From Streptomyces sp. NBC_00178 (GTDB lineage Bacteria > Actinomycetota > Actinomycetes > Streptomycetales > Streptomycetaceae): a DNA stretch of 64,000 nt. Made by a program: the position numbers and the translations under genes. Location: assembly GCF_036206005.1 (NCBI RefSeq), contig NZ_CP108143.1, forward strand, positions 1,426,001 through 1,490,000, written 5' to 3'. The notes beneath the pieces are model-generated. The model was not told the origin of the DNA, did no database searches, and worked only from the letters and a program-made list of their open reading frames with translations. Of this stretch, positions 7,361-15,769 are shown one piece after another. How positions within the stretch are numbered: the stretch's first letter is position 1; the number at the start of each line of letters is the position of its first letter.

Positions 7361-8465
7361 CGGCGATCACCTTCTCCTCAGTGGCCTCGGCCCGGGCGGC
7401 GGGCACCTGGGTACCGGCCTGCGCCTCGACCCTCGGTTCCTCGCCGAGCGCGGCCAGCAGCCGCTCGCGCGGGACGACGCCTATGACGCCGCCGTCCTCG
7501 TCGGTGACGGCGACGTCCGCACCGCTGGTCGAGCAGGGGGCGAACAGCTCCGCGACGGGCGTCTGCGACGTGACGGTCGCGGGCGCCTCGGCCAGCACCT
7601 CCGCGTGGGAGACGCCCGCTCCGGGCATCTCCATGATCGAACCGGCGGTGAGCACCCGTGAGCGGTCCACGTCCTGGATGAAGGAGGCCACGTAGTCGTT
7701 CGCGGGCCGTACGAGGATGTCCTCGGCGGTGCCCTGCTGGACGATCTCGCCGTCGCGCATCACGGCGATGCGGTCGCCGAGGCGCATGGCCTCGTTGAGG
7801 TCGTGGGTGATGAAGACGATGGTCTTCTTCAGCCGCTTCTGCAGCTCCAGGAGCTGGTCCTGCATGTCGCGGCGGATCAGCGGGTCGAGCGCGCTGAAGG
7901 ACTCGTCCATCAGCAGCAGGTCGGCGTCGGTGGCGAGCGCGCGGGCCAGGCCCACGCGCTGCTGCATGCCGCCGGAGAGCTCGTCCGGCCAGGACTTCTC
8001 CCAGCCCGCGAGGCCGGTCAGCTCCAGTGCCTGGGCGGCCCGCTCCTCACGTTCGGCGCGCGGCACACCCTGGACCTCCAGGCCGTACGCGGCGTTCTCG
8101 AGGACGCTGCGGTGGGGGAAGAGCGCGAAGTGCTGGAAGACCATGCTGATCTTGTTGGACCGTACGCCGCGCAGCTCGCGGGGGCTCAGGGCGGTGAGGT
8201 CCTGTCCGTCGAACAGCACGCGGCCGGCCGTCGGCTCCAGGAGGCCGTTCAGCATCCGCAGGAGCGTGGACTTCCCGGATCCGGAGAGCCCCATGACGAC
8301 GAAGATGTGTCCCGGCTCCACGGTGAACGAGGCGTCGATCACCGCTGCGGTCGTTCCGTCGGCGCGCAACTCGTCGCGGTGGGCACCGTTCTCGAGCTTC
8401 TGCACGGCTTGATCGGGTCGTCTGCCGAACACCTTGTACAAGTGCTCTGCTTGCAGCCTTGACAC
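7353..8465 (-). CDS. opuAA: Glycine betaine ABC transporter ATP-binding protein (ProV/OpuAA type)
   Basis: 370 residues from the GTG at 8465. Walker A is GLSGSGKST (residues 59-67). The signature LSGGMQQRVGLARAL and Walker B LLLMDESFSALD follow, and a C-terminal CBS-like regulatory region (about residues 270-350) is typical of osmosensing OpuA ATPases. The start was chosen because GTGAGG lies 5 nt upstream and the protein then begins S-R-L-Q-A-E-H-L-Y-K-V-F-G, as in the family. The longer open frame to 8603 has no such signal. It is first gene of the operon, overlaps the permease by 8 bp, and energises betaine import from the cytoplasmic face. Confidence 0.93.
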   Translation of the reverse strand: MSRLQAEHLYKVFGRRPDQAVQKLENGAHRDELRADGTTAAVIDASFTVEPGHIFVVMGLSGSGKSTLLRMLNGLLEPTAGRVLFDGQDLTALSPRELRGVRSNKISMVFQHFALFPHRSVLENAAYGLEVQGVPRAEREERAAQALELTGLAGWEKSWPDELSGGMQQRVGLARALATDADLLLMDESFSALDPLIRRDMQDQLLELQKRLKKTIVFITHDLNEAMRLGDRIAVMRDGEIVQQGTAEDILVRPANDYVASFIQDVDRSRVLTAGSIMEMPGAGVSHAEVLAEAPATVTSQTPVAELFAPCSTSGADVAVTDEDGGVIGVVPRERLLAALGEEPRVEAQAGTQVPAARAEATEEKVIAGA

Positions 8466-8489
8466 ATACACCTCACGCGTTGAACCGAA

Positions 8490-8518
8490 ACGGTCTGCCA
8501 CCCCCGTCGGCAGACCGT
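8490..8518 (-). promoter_or_regulatory. Leader hairpin upstream of the betaine transporter operon
   Basis: A perfect 10-bp inverted repeat (8490-8499 / 8509-8518) with a 9-nt loop, ending about 25 nt before the GTG start of the ATPase gene. It would form in the mRNA leader or act as an operator dyad. It is too small to be a ydaO-type c-di-AMP riboswitch. Function unknown. Confidence 0.45.
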
Positions 8519-8747
8519 GGAGCGGTGCGGATTCGGTCCGCAGAGCACGAGCCGTTCGTCGAGAAATGGACGTGGTCCGCTCCGGTGCCGCGCCTGCCCG
8601 CACTTACGCGACCCAAACACGTGTGTGATCCAGCTCACTCGAACCGTCGGCCGATCCGGGAACCGCGCGCCCGCGGGCCGGCCCCCGCCCGGGGCTCACC
8701 CGCCTGCCGCGCCCGGCCCTGTCGGTGGGGTGCGGCATCATCGGGGT

Positions 8748-9671
8748 GTGACGCGACGCCTGATGCTCCTCGACACCGCCTCCCTGTACTTCCGCGCCTA
8801 TTTCGGCGTCCCGGACTCGGTGCGCGCACCGGACGGCACTCCGGTGAACGCCGTGCGCGGCCTGCTGGACTTCATCGCCCGGCTGGTGCAGGACCACCGG
8901 CCCGACGACCTGGTCGCCTGCATGGACGCGGACTGGCGCCCGCAGTGGCGGGTCGACCTGATCCCGACCTACAAGGCCCACCGGGTGGCCGCGGAGACCT
9001 CCGAGGGAGTGCCGGACGAGGAGGAGGTCCCCGACACCCTCTCCCCGCAGGTCCCGGTGATCGAGGCCGTCCTGGACGCTCTCGGCATCGCCCGCGTCGG
9101 CGTCTCCCCGTACGAGGCGGACGACGTGATCGGCACCCTGGCCGGACGGGCCGCCGGCCCCGTGGACATCGTGACCGGGGACCGCGACCTGTACCAGCTG
9201 GTCGACGACGCCCGCGGGGTGCGGGTCCTCTACCCGCTGAAGGGCGTGGGGACGCTCCAGGTGACGGACGAGGAGTGGCTGCGCGGCAAGTACGGCGTGG
9301 ACGGCCCGGGTTACGTCGATCTGGCCCTGCTCCGCGGCGACCCGAGCGACGGCCTGCCGGGGGTGCCCGGTATCGGCGAGAAGACGGCGGCCAAGCTGCT
9401 GGACGCCTATGGCGACCTGGCCGGGATCATGGCCGCGGTGGACGACCCCGCCTCCCGGCTGACGCCGTCCCAGCGCAAGCGGCTGGACGAGGCCCGGGAC
9501 TACGTGGCGGTCGCGCCGAAGGTCGTCCGTGTCGCGGGCGACGTACCCCTGCCGGAGTTCGACGCGGCCCTTCCCCGCGAGCCCCGCGACCCCGCCGCAC
9601 TGGAGGACCTCGCGAACCGCTGGGGCCTGGGCGGCTCGTTGCAGCGCCTCCTGCTCACGCTCCAGGCATGA
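8748..9671 (+). CDS. 5'-3' exonuclease (FEN/PolI N-terminal-domain family)
   Basis: 307 residues. The acidic active-site motifs of the PIN-like FEN fold are present: MLLDTASLYFRAYFG at the N-terminus, a C-M-D-A-D-W strand, the Y-E-A-D-D-V-I-G-T-L helix and V-T-G-D-R-D-L-Y-Q-L-V. A helix-3-turn-helix DNA clamp (GVPGIGEKTAAKLL) follows. It is therefore a stand-alone homologue of the 5' nuclease domain of DNA polymerase I, likely acting on RNA primers or flaps. Starts with GTG at 8748; an in-frame ATG at 8763 is an alternative. No polymerase domain is attached. Confidence 0.9.
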   Translation: MTRRLMLLDTASLYFRAYFGVPDSVRAPDGTPVNAVRGLLDFIARLVQDHRPDDLVACMDADWRPQWRVDLIPTYKAHRVAAETSEGVPDEEEVPDTLSPQVPVIEAVLDALGIARVGVSPYEADDVIGTLAGRAAGPVDIVTGDRDLYQLVDDARGVRVLYPLKGVGTLQVTDEEWLRGKYGVDGPGYVDLALLRGDPSDGLPGVPGIGEKTAAKLLDAYGDLAGIMAAVDDPASRLTPSQRKRLDEARDYVAVAPKVVRVAGDVPLPEFDAALPREPRDPAALEDLANRWGLGGSLQRLLLTLQA

Positions 9672-9679
9672 GGGTGTAG

Positions 9680-9695
9680 CTTAGGTAAACCTAAG
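9680..9695. promoter_or_regulatory. Iron box (IdeR/DmdR-type operator)
   Basis: CTTAGGT-AA-ACCTAAG, a perfect 7-2-7 palindrome carrying the TTAGG/CCTAA core of the actinobacterial DtxR/IdeR/DmdR1 consensus. It lies between the exonuclease stop and the siderophore-interacting protein, predicting iron-repressed transcription of the latter. Confidence 0.85.
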
Positions 9696-9736
9696 TCCAT
9701 CGGACCTCAGGCATGTCCAGACGCAGGGAGAACCTC

Positions 9737-10579
9737 GTGGCAGAGCGGCCGCAACGCCGGACACCGACAGCGCAGGGGGCTCAGGTCCTGCGCACCGAGC
9801 GGATCACCCCGCACATGGTGCGCGTGGTCCTCGGCGGCGACGGGCTGGACGGTTTCGCCCTCGCGGGCTTCACCGACCACTACATCAAGCTGTGTTTCGC
9901 GCCCGAGGGCGCCGACTACGCCCACCCCTTCGACGTGGCCGCGATCCGTGAGGAGTACCCCCGCGAGCTGTGGCCCACCACCAGGACGTACACCGTGCGT
10001 TCCTGGGACCCCTCGGCCCGCGAACTCGCCGTCGACTTCGTGGTGCACGGCGACGAGGGCCTCGCCGGCCCCTGGGCCGCGCGGGCCCGGCCCGGCGACC
10101 TGGTGACCTTCCTCGGCCCCGGGGGCGGTTACGTCCCCGAGGCCTCGGCGGACTGGCACCTGCTGGTGGGCGACGAGAGCGCCCTGCCGGCGATCGCCGC
10201 CGCGCTGGAGCAGATGCCGGCGGGCGCGCGCGGCCACGCCTTCGTCGAGGTCGCGGACGCGTCGGAGGAGCAGAAGCTCGATGCTCCCGACGGCGTCTCG
10301 CTGACCTGGCTGCACCGCGGCGTACGTCCGGTCGGCGAGGGTCTGGTCGCGGCGGTGGCCGGGCTGGACTTCCCCGAGGGCGAGGTGCAGGCCTTCGTGC
10401 ACGGCGAGGCGGGCTTCGTGAAGGAGATCCGGCGCCATCTGCGCGTGGAGCGCGGCATCCCCCTGCCGCGGCTGTCGATCTCGGGGTACTGGCGGCTCGG
10501 CCAGAACGACGACGCCTGGCGCGCGGTCAAGCGCGAGTGGAACGAGCAGGTGGAGCGCGAGCAGGAGAACGCCGCGTAG
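9737..10579 (+). CDS. Siderophore-interacting protein (ferric-siderophore reductase, FAD-binding)
   Basis: 280 residues from the GTG at 9737, which has AGGGAG 6 nt upstream; an in-frame ATG at 9713 would add 8 residues. The N-terminal FAD-binding barrel contains R-T-Y-T-V-R-S-W (about residues 80-90). The C-terminal NAD(P)H-binding SIP domain (about 140-270) ends with SISGYWRLGQNDDAWRAVKREW, the family tail. It is expected to reduce ferric siderophores in the cytoplasm so that iron is released. The upstream iron box gives a matching regulatory logic. Confidence 0.92.
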   Translation: MAERPQRRTPTAQGAQVLRTERITPHMVRVVLGGDGLDGFALAGFTDHYIKLCFAPEGADYAHPFDVAAIREEYPRELWPTTRTYTVRSWDPSARELAVDFVVHGDEGLAGPWAARARPGDLVTFLGPGGGYVPEASADWHLLVGDESALPAIAAALEQMPAGARGHAFVEVADASEEQKLDAPDGVSLTWLHRGVRPVGEGLVAAVAGLDFPEGEVQAFVHGEAGFVKEIRRHLRVERGIPLPRLSISGYWRLGQNDDAWRAVKREWNEQVEREQENAA

Positions 10580-10592
10580 CACGCCCGCACCC

Positions 10593-10632
10593 GAGGAGCC
10601 CGGTCGCCGCCAGGACGGCGACCGGGCTCCTC
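10593..10632. terminator. Hairpin terminator after the siderophore-interacting protein gene
   Basis: A perfect 17-bp stem (10593-10609 / 10616-10632) with a 6-nt loop, 13 bp downstream of the stop codon. Confidence 0.85.
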
Positions 10633-10760
10633 GCGTTCTCCGGCCCGGGTGAGGAGAGCACCTCCGGCCGAGGACGCGCCCTCCGTGCGAGCGGACGCCG
10701 GGCGTCCCGCTGACGCGTGCGTGTTCGAGGAGAGGGCGTGCGAGGATATCGGGTCGCCCA

Positions 10761-10789
10761 CCAATCCGCATGGCCGCCGGCTCCGAATC
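10761..10789 (+). promoter_or_regulatory. SigK-type ECF promoter upstream of the sigma factor gene (autoregulation)
   Basis: CCAATCC (10761-10767), 15 nt, then CCGAATC (10783-10789), about 40 nt before the sigma gene start. The same element with the same 15-nt spacing occurs twice more in this window (17883-17911 on plus, 17820-17848 on minus), each time directly upstream of the linked operons. The -10 part equals the CCGAATC I recall for M. tuberculosis SigK promoters; the -35 part is similar to its CCATCC. Confidence 0.75.
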
Positions 10790-10828
10790 ACCTAGGAAAC
10801 CGATGCGTGCTCCGGGAGGAACGTCCGC

Positions 10829-11413
10829 GTGAAAGAAGCAGTACAGATCAGCGGGATCCCCTCACCAGGGCCCGACCTCCAGGAGCTGCTCGTCCAGGTC
10901 GCACGGGGTGACCAGGACGCCTTCACCCGGGTGTACGACCAGGTCAGCGGTCCGGTACTCGGCCTGGTGCGGAGCGTGCTCCGCGATCCGGCCCAGTCGG
11001 AGGAGGTGGCCCAGGAAGTGCTCGTCGAGGTCTGGCGCACCGCGCCGCGCTTCCAGCCGTCCCGCGGAAGCGCCATGAACTGGGTGCTGACGCTGGCGCA
11101 CCACCGGGCCGTGGACCGCGTGCGCTCCGCCGAGGCGACGGCCGCGCGGGAGCACAAGGCGGCGCTGCTCGACCGTACGCCCGAGTTCGACGAGGTGTCC
11201 GAACAGGTCGAGAGCCGGCTCGAACGGGAGCAGGTGCGGCGCTGTCTGCGGACGCTCTCCGAGCTCCAGCGGCAGTCCGTGACGCTGGCCTACTACCAGG
11301 GGCTGACGTATCGCGAGGTGGGCGAACTGCTGGCCGTACCACTGGGAACCATCAAGACACGGCTGCGCGACGGGCTCATCCGGCTGCGCGACTGCCTGGG
11401 GGTGAACGCATGA
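10829..11413 (+). CDS. sigK: ECF RNA polymerase sigma factor, SigK type
   Basis: 194 residues. Region 2 is about residues 20-95 (AFTRVYDQVSGPVLGLVRSVL, then the R-G-S-A-M-N-W-V-L-T-L-A-H-H-R-A-V-D-R-V-R segment that melts and reads the -10 element). Region 4 is about 125-190 (QRQSVTLAYYQGLTYREVGELL with a helix-turn-helix for the -35 element). GTG start with GGGAGGA 8 nt upstream. The downstream anti-sigma gene overlaps by 4 bp. The SigK name rests on the RskA partner and on gene content shared with the mycobacterial sigK locus. It probably drives its own operon and the facing lipid operon. Confidence 0.88.
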   Translation: MKEAVQISGIPSPGPDLQELLVQVARGDQDAFTRVYDQVSGPVLGLVRSVLRDPAQSEEVAQEVLVEVWRTAPRFQPSRGSAMNWVLTLAHHRAVDRVRSAEATAAREHKAALLDRTPEFDEVSEQVESRLEREQVRRCLRTLSELQRQSVTLAYYQGLTYREVGELLAVPLGTIKTRLRDGLIRLRDCLGVNA

Positions 11414-12165
11414 GCATCGCCGAGCTGCACACGCTGACCGGGGCCTATGCCCTGCACGCGCTGCCGGACGACGAGCGCGTCGCGTTCGAACGCCACCTGG
11501 GGGCCTGCGAGGCGTGCAGCCAGGAGGTACGCGAGTTCACCGCCACCGCCGCCCGCCTCGGGCTCGCGGTGTCCGCGGTGCCGCCGCCCCCGCTGAAGGA
11601 GCGCGTGCTGCGGGAGATCACGACCGTACGCCAGGAGGCGCCCTCGCAGGGCCGTGGTGCGCGTGCGGGGTCTCCCACCGGGCGGGCCGGCCGGTGGACG
11701 ACGTACGCGCTGGCCGCCTGTGTCGCCGCCGCTGCCGCGTTCGGCGGGGTCGCCGTGTGGCAGAACCAGGTGGCGCAGGACGCGCGGCAGGAGGCCGCGC
11801 GGGCGCAGCAGCACAACGAGCAGGTGGCCCAGGTGCTGACCGCGCCGGACGCCTCGACCAGTGTCTCGGACCTGGCGGACGGCGCGCGGGGCACGGTGGT
11901 GGTCTCCAAGAGCGTGAACCGTGCGGTGTTCCTGGCGTCGCACCTGACCCGGCCGCCCGGGGGCAAGGTGTACCAGCTCTGGTTCAACGACGGCGGCACC
12001 ATGCGTTCGGCAGGTCTGATGAATCCGGCGGCGACCGACGAGACCGTCCTGCTGGACGGCCCGGTGGACCGGGCCTCGGGCATGGGCATCACGGTTGAGC
12101 CGGCGGGCGGTTCGGACGAGCCGACCTCGCAGCCGGTGGCGCTGATGGAGTTCCGCGGCGCCTGA
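11410..12165 (+). CDS. rskA: Anti-sigma factor, RskA type (membrane zinc anti-sigma)
   Basis: 251 residues. The N-terminal cytoplasmic anti-sigma domain carries the zinc motif H29-x3-C33-x2-C36. One membrane helix (about residues 96-117) leads to an extracytoplasmic RskA domain (about 120-251) with the conserved G-K-V-Y-Q-L-W segment. The ATGA overlap with the sigma gene indicates translational coupling and a 1:1 ratio. Family members hold the sigma factor at the membrane until regulated proteolysis or thiol oxidation releases it. The zinc site and the external domain could sense redox state; the actual signal is unknown. Confidence 0.9.
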   Translation: MSIAELHTLTGAYALHALPDDERVAFERHLGACEACSQEVREFTATAARLGLAVSAVPPPPLKERVLREITTVRQEAPSQGRGARAGSPTGRAGRWTTYALAACVAAAAAFGGVAVWQNQVAQDARQEAARAQQHNEQVAQVLTAPDASTSVSDLADGARGTVVVSKSVNRAVFLASHLTRPPGGKVYQLWFNDGGTMRSAGLMNPAATDETVLLDGPVDRASGMGITVEPAGGSDEPTSQPVALMEFRGA

Positions 12166-12188
12166 CCCGCCCCGCGGGAAGTACGGAA

Positions 12189-12241
12189 GCGCGAAGGGTG
12201 TGCCCCCGGCCGGTCTCCTGGCCGGGGCACACCCTTCGCGC
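12189..12241. terminator. Bidirectional terminator between sigK-rskA and the lipid operon
   Basis: A long inverted repeat (about 22 bp per arm, one bulged C, 8-nt loop) midway between the convergent stops at 12165 and 12256. It can end both transcripts. Confidence 0.85.
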
Positions 12242-12255
12242 GGTCGGTCCGGTGC

Positions 12256-13068
12256 TCAGCCCCGGCGGGGCGTGCCGGGCGGCAGGGGGAGGAAGCCGCT
12301 GGTGCGGGCGACGTACTCCGCGTACCCGGGCCGCCCTTCCATGTGCCGCTCCAGCAGCGCCTTGCCGCTGCCCTTGGTGAGCAGCAGGCTCATCACGACG
12401 GGCGAGACGAGCGTGGCGGCCGCCACCGCCGGGTCGGCGCAGACGACGAGGAAGAGCCCCCACCAGACGCAGAAGTCGCCGAAGTAGTTCGGGTGGCGGG
12501 TCCAGGACCACAGTCCCCGGTCCATGATCCGGCCCTTGTTCGCCGGGTCGCGCTTGAAGCGGGCCAGCTGGGCGTCTCCCACCGCCTCGAACCCGAGCCC
12601 CAGCGCCCACAGCGCCGTACCGGCCCAGGCCCAGGCGTCCAGACGCCCCGGCAGGTAGTAACCGGCCTGTACCGGCAGGGAGATGAGCCAGACCAGTGCG
12701 CCCTGGAGCAGATACACCTTGCGCAGCGCGTACAGGTCGGGGTGGCCCGGCGCCTTGGCCAGCATGGCCGCGTAGCGCGGGTCCTCCCCGTGGCCGCGGC
12801 CCCGTCGGCCGATGTGCACGGCGAGCCGCACGCCCCAGACGACGGTGAGCGCGGTGACGAGGAGCCGGCGCCCCTGGTCCCCCTCGCCGGCCGACACGGC
12901 GTACGAGACGAGGGCGACGGCCGCGAAGCCGAGACCCCACGCCACGTCGACGATCCTGTGCAGGCGTTTGCGCAGGGCGATCAGGAACGTCACGAGCATG
13001 ACGGCGAGGGCTGCGCCCGCCGCCGCCGCCAGGTTCGTGGCGAACGCCGCCCAGGCGAAGCCGTTCAC
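12256..13068 (-). CDS. DUF1295 membrane protein (steroid 5-alpha-reductase-like fold)
   Basis: 270 residues with about seven hydrophobic segments. Near the C-terminus is R-G-L-W-S-W-T-R-H-P-N-Y-F-G-D, the NADPH-binding signature of isoprenylcysteine-methyltransferase/steroid-reductase-like membrane enzymes. GTG start at 13068, overlapping the upstream methyltransferase stop by 4 bp (GTGA). It is last gene of a five-gene minus-strand operon and matches the position of Rv0446c in the mycobacterial sigK locus (from memory). By fold it may reduce a carbon-carbon double bond in a lipid; the substrate is unproven. Confidence 0.85.
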   Translation of the reverse strand: MNGFAWAAFATNLAAAAGAALAVMLVTFLIALRKRLHRIVDVAWGLGFAAVALVSYAVSAGEGDQGRRLLVTALTVVWGVRLAVHIGRRGRGHGEDPRYAAMLAKAPGHPDLYALRKVYLLQGALVWLISLPVQAGYYLPGRLDAWAWAGTALWALGLGFEAVGDAQLARFKRDPANKGRIMDRGLWSWTRHPNYFGDFCVWWGLFLVVCADPAVAAATLVSPVVMSLLLTKGSGKALLERHMEGRPGYAEYVARTSGFLPLPPGTPRRG

Positions 13069-14456
13069 CGGCCCGAGCCGGTGCGCGGACCGGCGACGAC
13101 CGGTTCGGCGGGGACCTCCGCGCCGTGCTCCGCCGCTCCCAGCCCGGCGTACCAGCCGTGGCGGGTGGCGGGCATCTTCGCCGCGCCCTCCGCGTCGGGC
13201 CGCACGGACAGGATCTGGTCGACCCCCATGCGCCGTTCCTCGAAGGCCAGGGCGCCGCCCACCAGGTAGAGCCGCCACACCCGGGCCGTCTCCTCGCCGA
13301 CGAGTGCCACGAACTCGGGCCAGCGCTCCTCCAGAGTGCGGTGCCAGGCCTCGACGGTCAGGACGTAGTGCTCGCGCATCGACTCCACGTCGCGGACCTC
13401 CAGACCCGCCCCTTCGAGGAGTCCGACGGTCTCGCCCACCGGGCGCATGTGCATGTCCGGCGCGATGTACGACTCGATGAAGGCTCCGCCGCCGGGCGCG
13501 GTGGTGCCGCGGGACATCTGCTGGACCAGCGCGCGCCCCTGCGGACGGAGGACCGAGTGCAGGAGCGCGGTGAAGGCCGGGTACTCGGCGTCCCCGACGT
13601 GCTCCCCCATCTCCACGGTGGACACCGCGTCGTACCCGCCCCGGAAGTCGGGCAGGCCGGCGACGTCGCGGTAGTCGCAGCAATGCACCTCGACGAGGTC
13701 CTCCAGACCGCGTTCCGCCACCTGTCCGCGCACGTACGCCGCCTGCTCCTTGGCCAGGGTGACCGCGGTGACGCGGGCTCCGTGCCGGGCGGCGGCGTGG
13801 AGGGTCAGGGACCCCCAGCCGCACCCGATGTCGAGGAGACGCGCGCCGGGCCGCAGCCCGAGCTTGCGGCAGATCAGTTCCAGCTTGTCGCGCTGGGCGT
13901 CGGCCGGCCCGTAGTCCGGCCCGCTGCCGGTCCAGTAGCCGCACGAGTACGCCATCGTCTCGTCCAGCAGCAGGGAGTAGAAGGCGTTCGACAGGTCGTA
14001 GTGGTGGCTGATGGCCGCCCGGTCGCGGGCCTTGCTGTGCAGCGCGCCGCTGAGTCCGGCCCTGGCCGCCGGGACGGGCGGGCGGGGACCGACCGCGCCG
14101 AGCCGCAGGGCGGTCCCGGCCGCCCGGAGGCGGTCGGCGACGCCGGGGCGGGGCAGCTCCAGGCCCTGCTGACGCGACGCGCGCCGCATCGCGCGCAGCC
14201 CTTCCGCGAGGTCGTCGGCGATGTCGATGTCACCGGTGATGTAGGCCTCGGCCAGGCCGAGTTCGCCCGGCTGCCAGAGGAGCCGGCGCAGTGCGCGCCG
14301 GGAGCGTACGTGCACCGTCGGGGCGTCCTTCGGGCCGGTCTCGCTGCCGTCCCACATCCTGATCCTGACCGGCGGCGGGCCGCCGAGGAACTGCTGGACG
14401 ACCGGGGCGATGCGCTGCGCCGCTCCGGTCCCCGGGGTGTCGGTAAAGGTGTTCAC
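13065..14456 (-). CDS. Cyclopropane-fatty-acid-synthase-family SAM methyltransferase, copy 2
   Basis: 463 residues. The CFA landmark ISHHYDLSNAFY is followed by a Y-S-C-G-Y segment that retains the cysteine of the bicarbonate site known in E. coli Cfa. The SAM-binding motif is LLDIGCGWGSL and then VSTVEMGEHVG. The later QQMSRGTTAPGGGAFIE segment belongs to a sub-family different from copy 1. It probably methylenates or methylates the double bond of a phospholipid acyl chain at the membrane surface. ATGA overlap with copy 1. The N-terminal SAM-independent domain (about 1-150) is present, so the protein looks intact. Confidence 0.9.
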   Translation of the reverse strand: MNTFTDTPGTGAAQRIAPVVQQFLGGPPPVRIRMWDGSETGPKDAPTVHVRSRRALRRLLWQPGELGLAEAYITGDIDIADDLAEGLRAMRRASRQQGLELPRPGVADRLRAAGTALRLGAVGPRPPVPAARAGLSGALHSKARDRAAISHHYDLSNAFYSLLLDETMAYSCGYWTGSGPDYGPADAQRDKLELICRKLGLRPGARLLDIGCGWGSLTLHAAARHGARVTAVTLAKEQAAYVRGQVAERGLEDLVEVHCCDYRDVAGLPDFRGGYDAVSTVEMGEHVGDAEYPAFTALLHSVLRPQGRALVQQMSRGTTAPGGGAFIESYIAPDMHMRPVGETVGLLEGAGLEVRDVESMREHYVLTVEAWHRTLEERWPEFVALVGEETARVWRLYLVGGALAFEERRMGVDQILSVRPDAEGAAKMPATRHGWYAGLGAAEHGAEVPAEPVVAGPRTGSGR

Positions 14457-15769
14457 GCGGTGTCCTCACGGGTCAGGAGAAGCTGCTGCACATCGAGGTA
14501 ACCGGACCGGAAGCCGGCTTCCGAGTAGGCGAGGTAGAACGTCCACATACGCCGGAAGGTCGCGTCGAAGCCGAGCGCGTCCACCTGGGCGGCCCTCTCC
14601 TCGAAGCGTTCCCGCCAGAGCCTCAGGGTCTCGGCGTAGTGCATCCCGTAGGTGCTGCGCTGCCGCGTCCGCAGGCCGGTGTGCGCGGTGGTGACGCGCT
14701 CGACGGCCTCGGTGGAGGGCAGCAGGCCGCCGGGGAAGATGTACTTGTGGATCCAGGTGTAGGTGCTGCGGCTGGCGAGCATCCGGTCGTCCGGCATGGT
14801 GATCGCCTGCAGCGCGATCCGGCCGCCGGGGGCGAGGCAGCGTTCCAGCGTCCTGAAGTACTCCGGCCAGAACTCCTCGCCGACCGCCTCGATCATCTCG
14901 ACGCTGACGACGGCGTCGTAGGTGCCGGTGACGTCGCGGTAGTCGCAGAGCCGCACGTCGACGCGGTCCTCGTGACCGGCCTCACGGATGCGGGCCCGGG
15001 CCAGATCCCGCTGTTCCCGGGAGAGCGTCAGGGTGGTGACGCGGGCTCCGCGGGCGGCGGCCCGGAGGGCCAGTTCGCCCCAGCCGGTGCCGATCTCCAG
15101 CAGTCCGGTGCCCTCGCCCACGCCCGCCAGGTCGAGCAGCCGGTCGATCTTGCGGTGCTGGGCGGCGGGCAGGAGGTCCTGCTCGGCCGGGAACCCGCGG
15201 AAGACGGCGGAGGAGTACGTCAGGGTGTCGTCGAGGAAGAGGGCGAAGAGGTCGTTCGACAGGTCGTAGTGGTGGCTGATGTTGTCGCGCGAACCCTCAG
15301 GGGTGTTGGTCTGCGCGGCGGGCCGGCGCAGGGCCCACAGTTTCCGCAGCCTCTGCAGCGGCGCGGGCACGAGGTCGGCCGCGTGCCCGGCGAGGACGGT
15401 CAGGACGCCGACGAGGTCGGGCGAGTCCCATTCACCGGCCATGTACGACTCGCCGAATCCGACGAGGCCGCCCGCGCCGATCCGCCGGAAGAACGCGTCG
15501 GGCCGGCGGATCTCCATGAGCGGCCCGCCGAGTCCGACCCTGTCGCGGCCGGCGAGCCGGGCACGCAGCGGGAGTTGGGAGAGCGCCCGCCGGACGAGCC
15601 GTTCGGCCACGGCGGTTCTGATCCCGGATGCCGCCGGCTGGGCGGCGACGTCCGGCCAGCGGTCCGCGTCCACGCCCGCGAAGGGGACGGTGGCGGACCG
15701 GGCCTGGGCGGGAATGGTGCCGCTGCGGGCGGGCGCGGCGGGCGGGTTGGGAGAGGTGGGCACCTTCAC
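14453..15769 (-). CDS. Cyclopropane-fatty-acid-synthase-family SAM methyltransferase, copy 1 (UfaA1-like)
   Basis: 438 residues from the GTG at 15769, whose GTGA overlaps the DUF1365 stop. Landmarks are ISHHYDLSNDLF, SAM motif LLEIGTGWGEL, VVSVEMIEAVG, and the C-terminal WTFYLAYSEAGFRSGYLDV. The Y-S-C motif of true cyclopropane synthases reads Y-S-S here, and the QAITMPDDR segment resembles the UfaA1/eukaryotic-like CFA group. It corresponds by position and length to mycobacterial Rv0447c (UfaA1), reported to act in tuberculostearic acid formation. The product could be a methyl-branched or methylene acyl chain rather than a cyclopropane. Confidence 0.9.
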   Translation of the reverse strand: MKVPTSPNPPAAPARSGTIPAQARSATVPFAGVDADRWPDVAAQPAASGIRTAVAERLVRRALSQLPLRARLAGRDRVGLGGPLMEIRRPDAFFRRIGAGGLVGFGESYMAGEWDSPDLVGVLTVLAGHAADLVPAPLQRLRKLWALRRPAAQTNTPEGSRDNISHHYDLSNDLFALFLDDTLTYSSAVFRGFPAEQDLLPAAQHRKIDRLLDLAGVGEGTGLLEIGTGWGELALRAAARGARVTTLTLSREQRDLARARIREAGHEDRVDVRLCDYRDVTGTYDAVVSVEMIEAVGEEFWPEYFRTLERCLAPGGRIALQAITMPDDRMLASRSTYTWIHKYIFPGGLLPSTEAVERVTTAHTGLRTRQRSTYGMHYAETLRLWRERFEERAAQVDALGFDATFRRMWTFYLAYSEAGFRSGYLDVQQLLLTREDTA

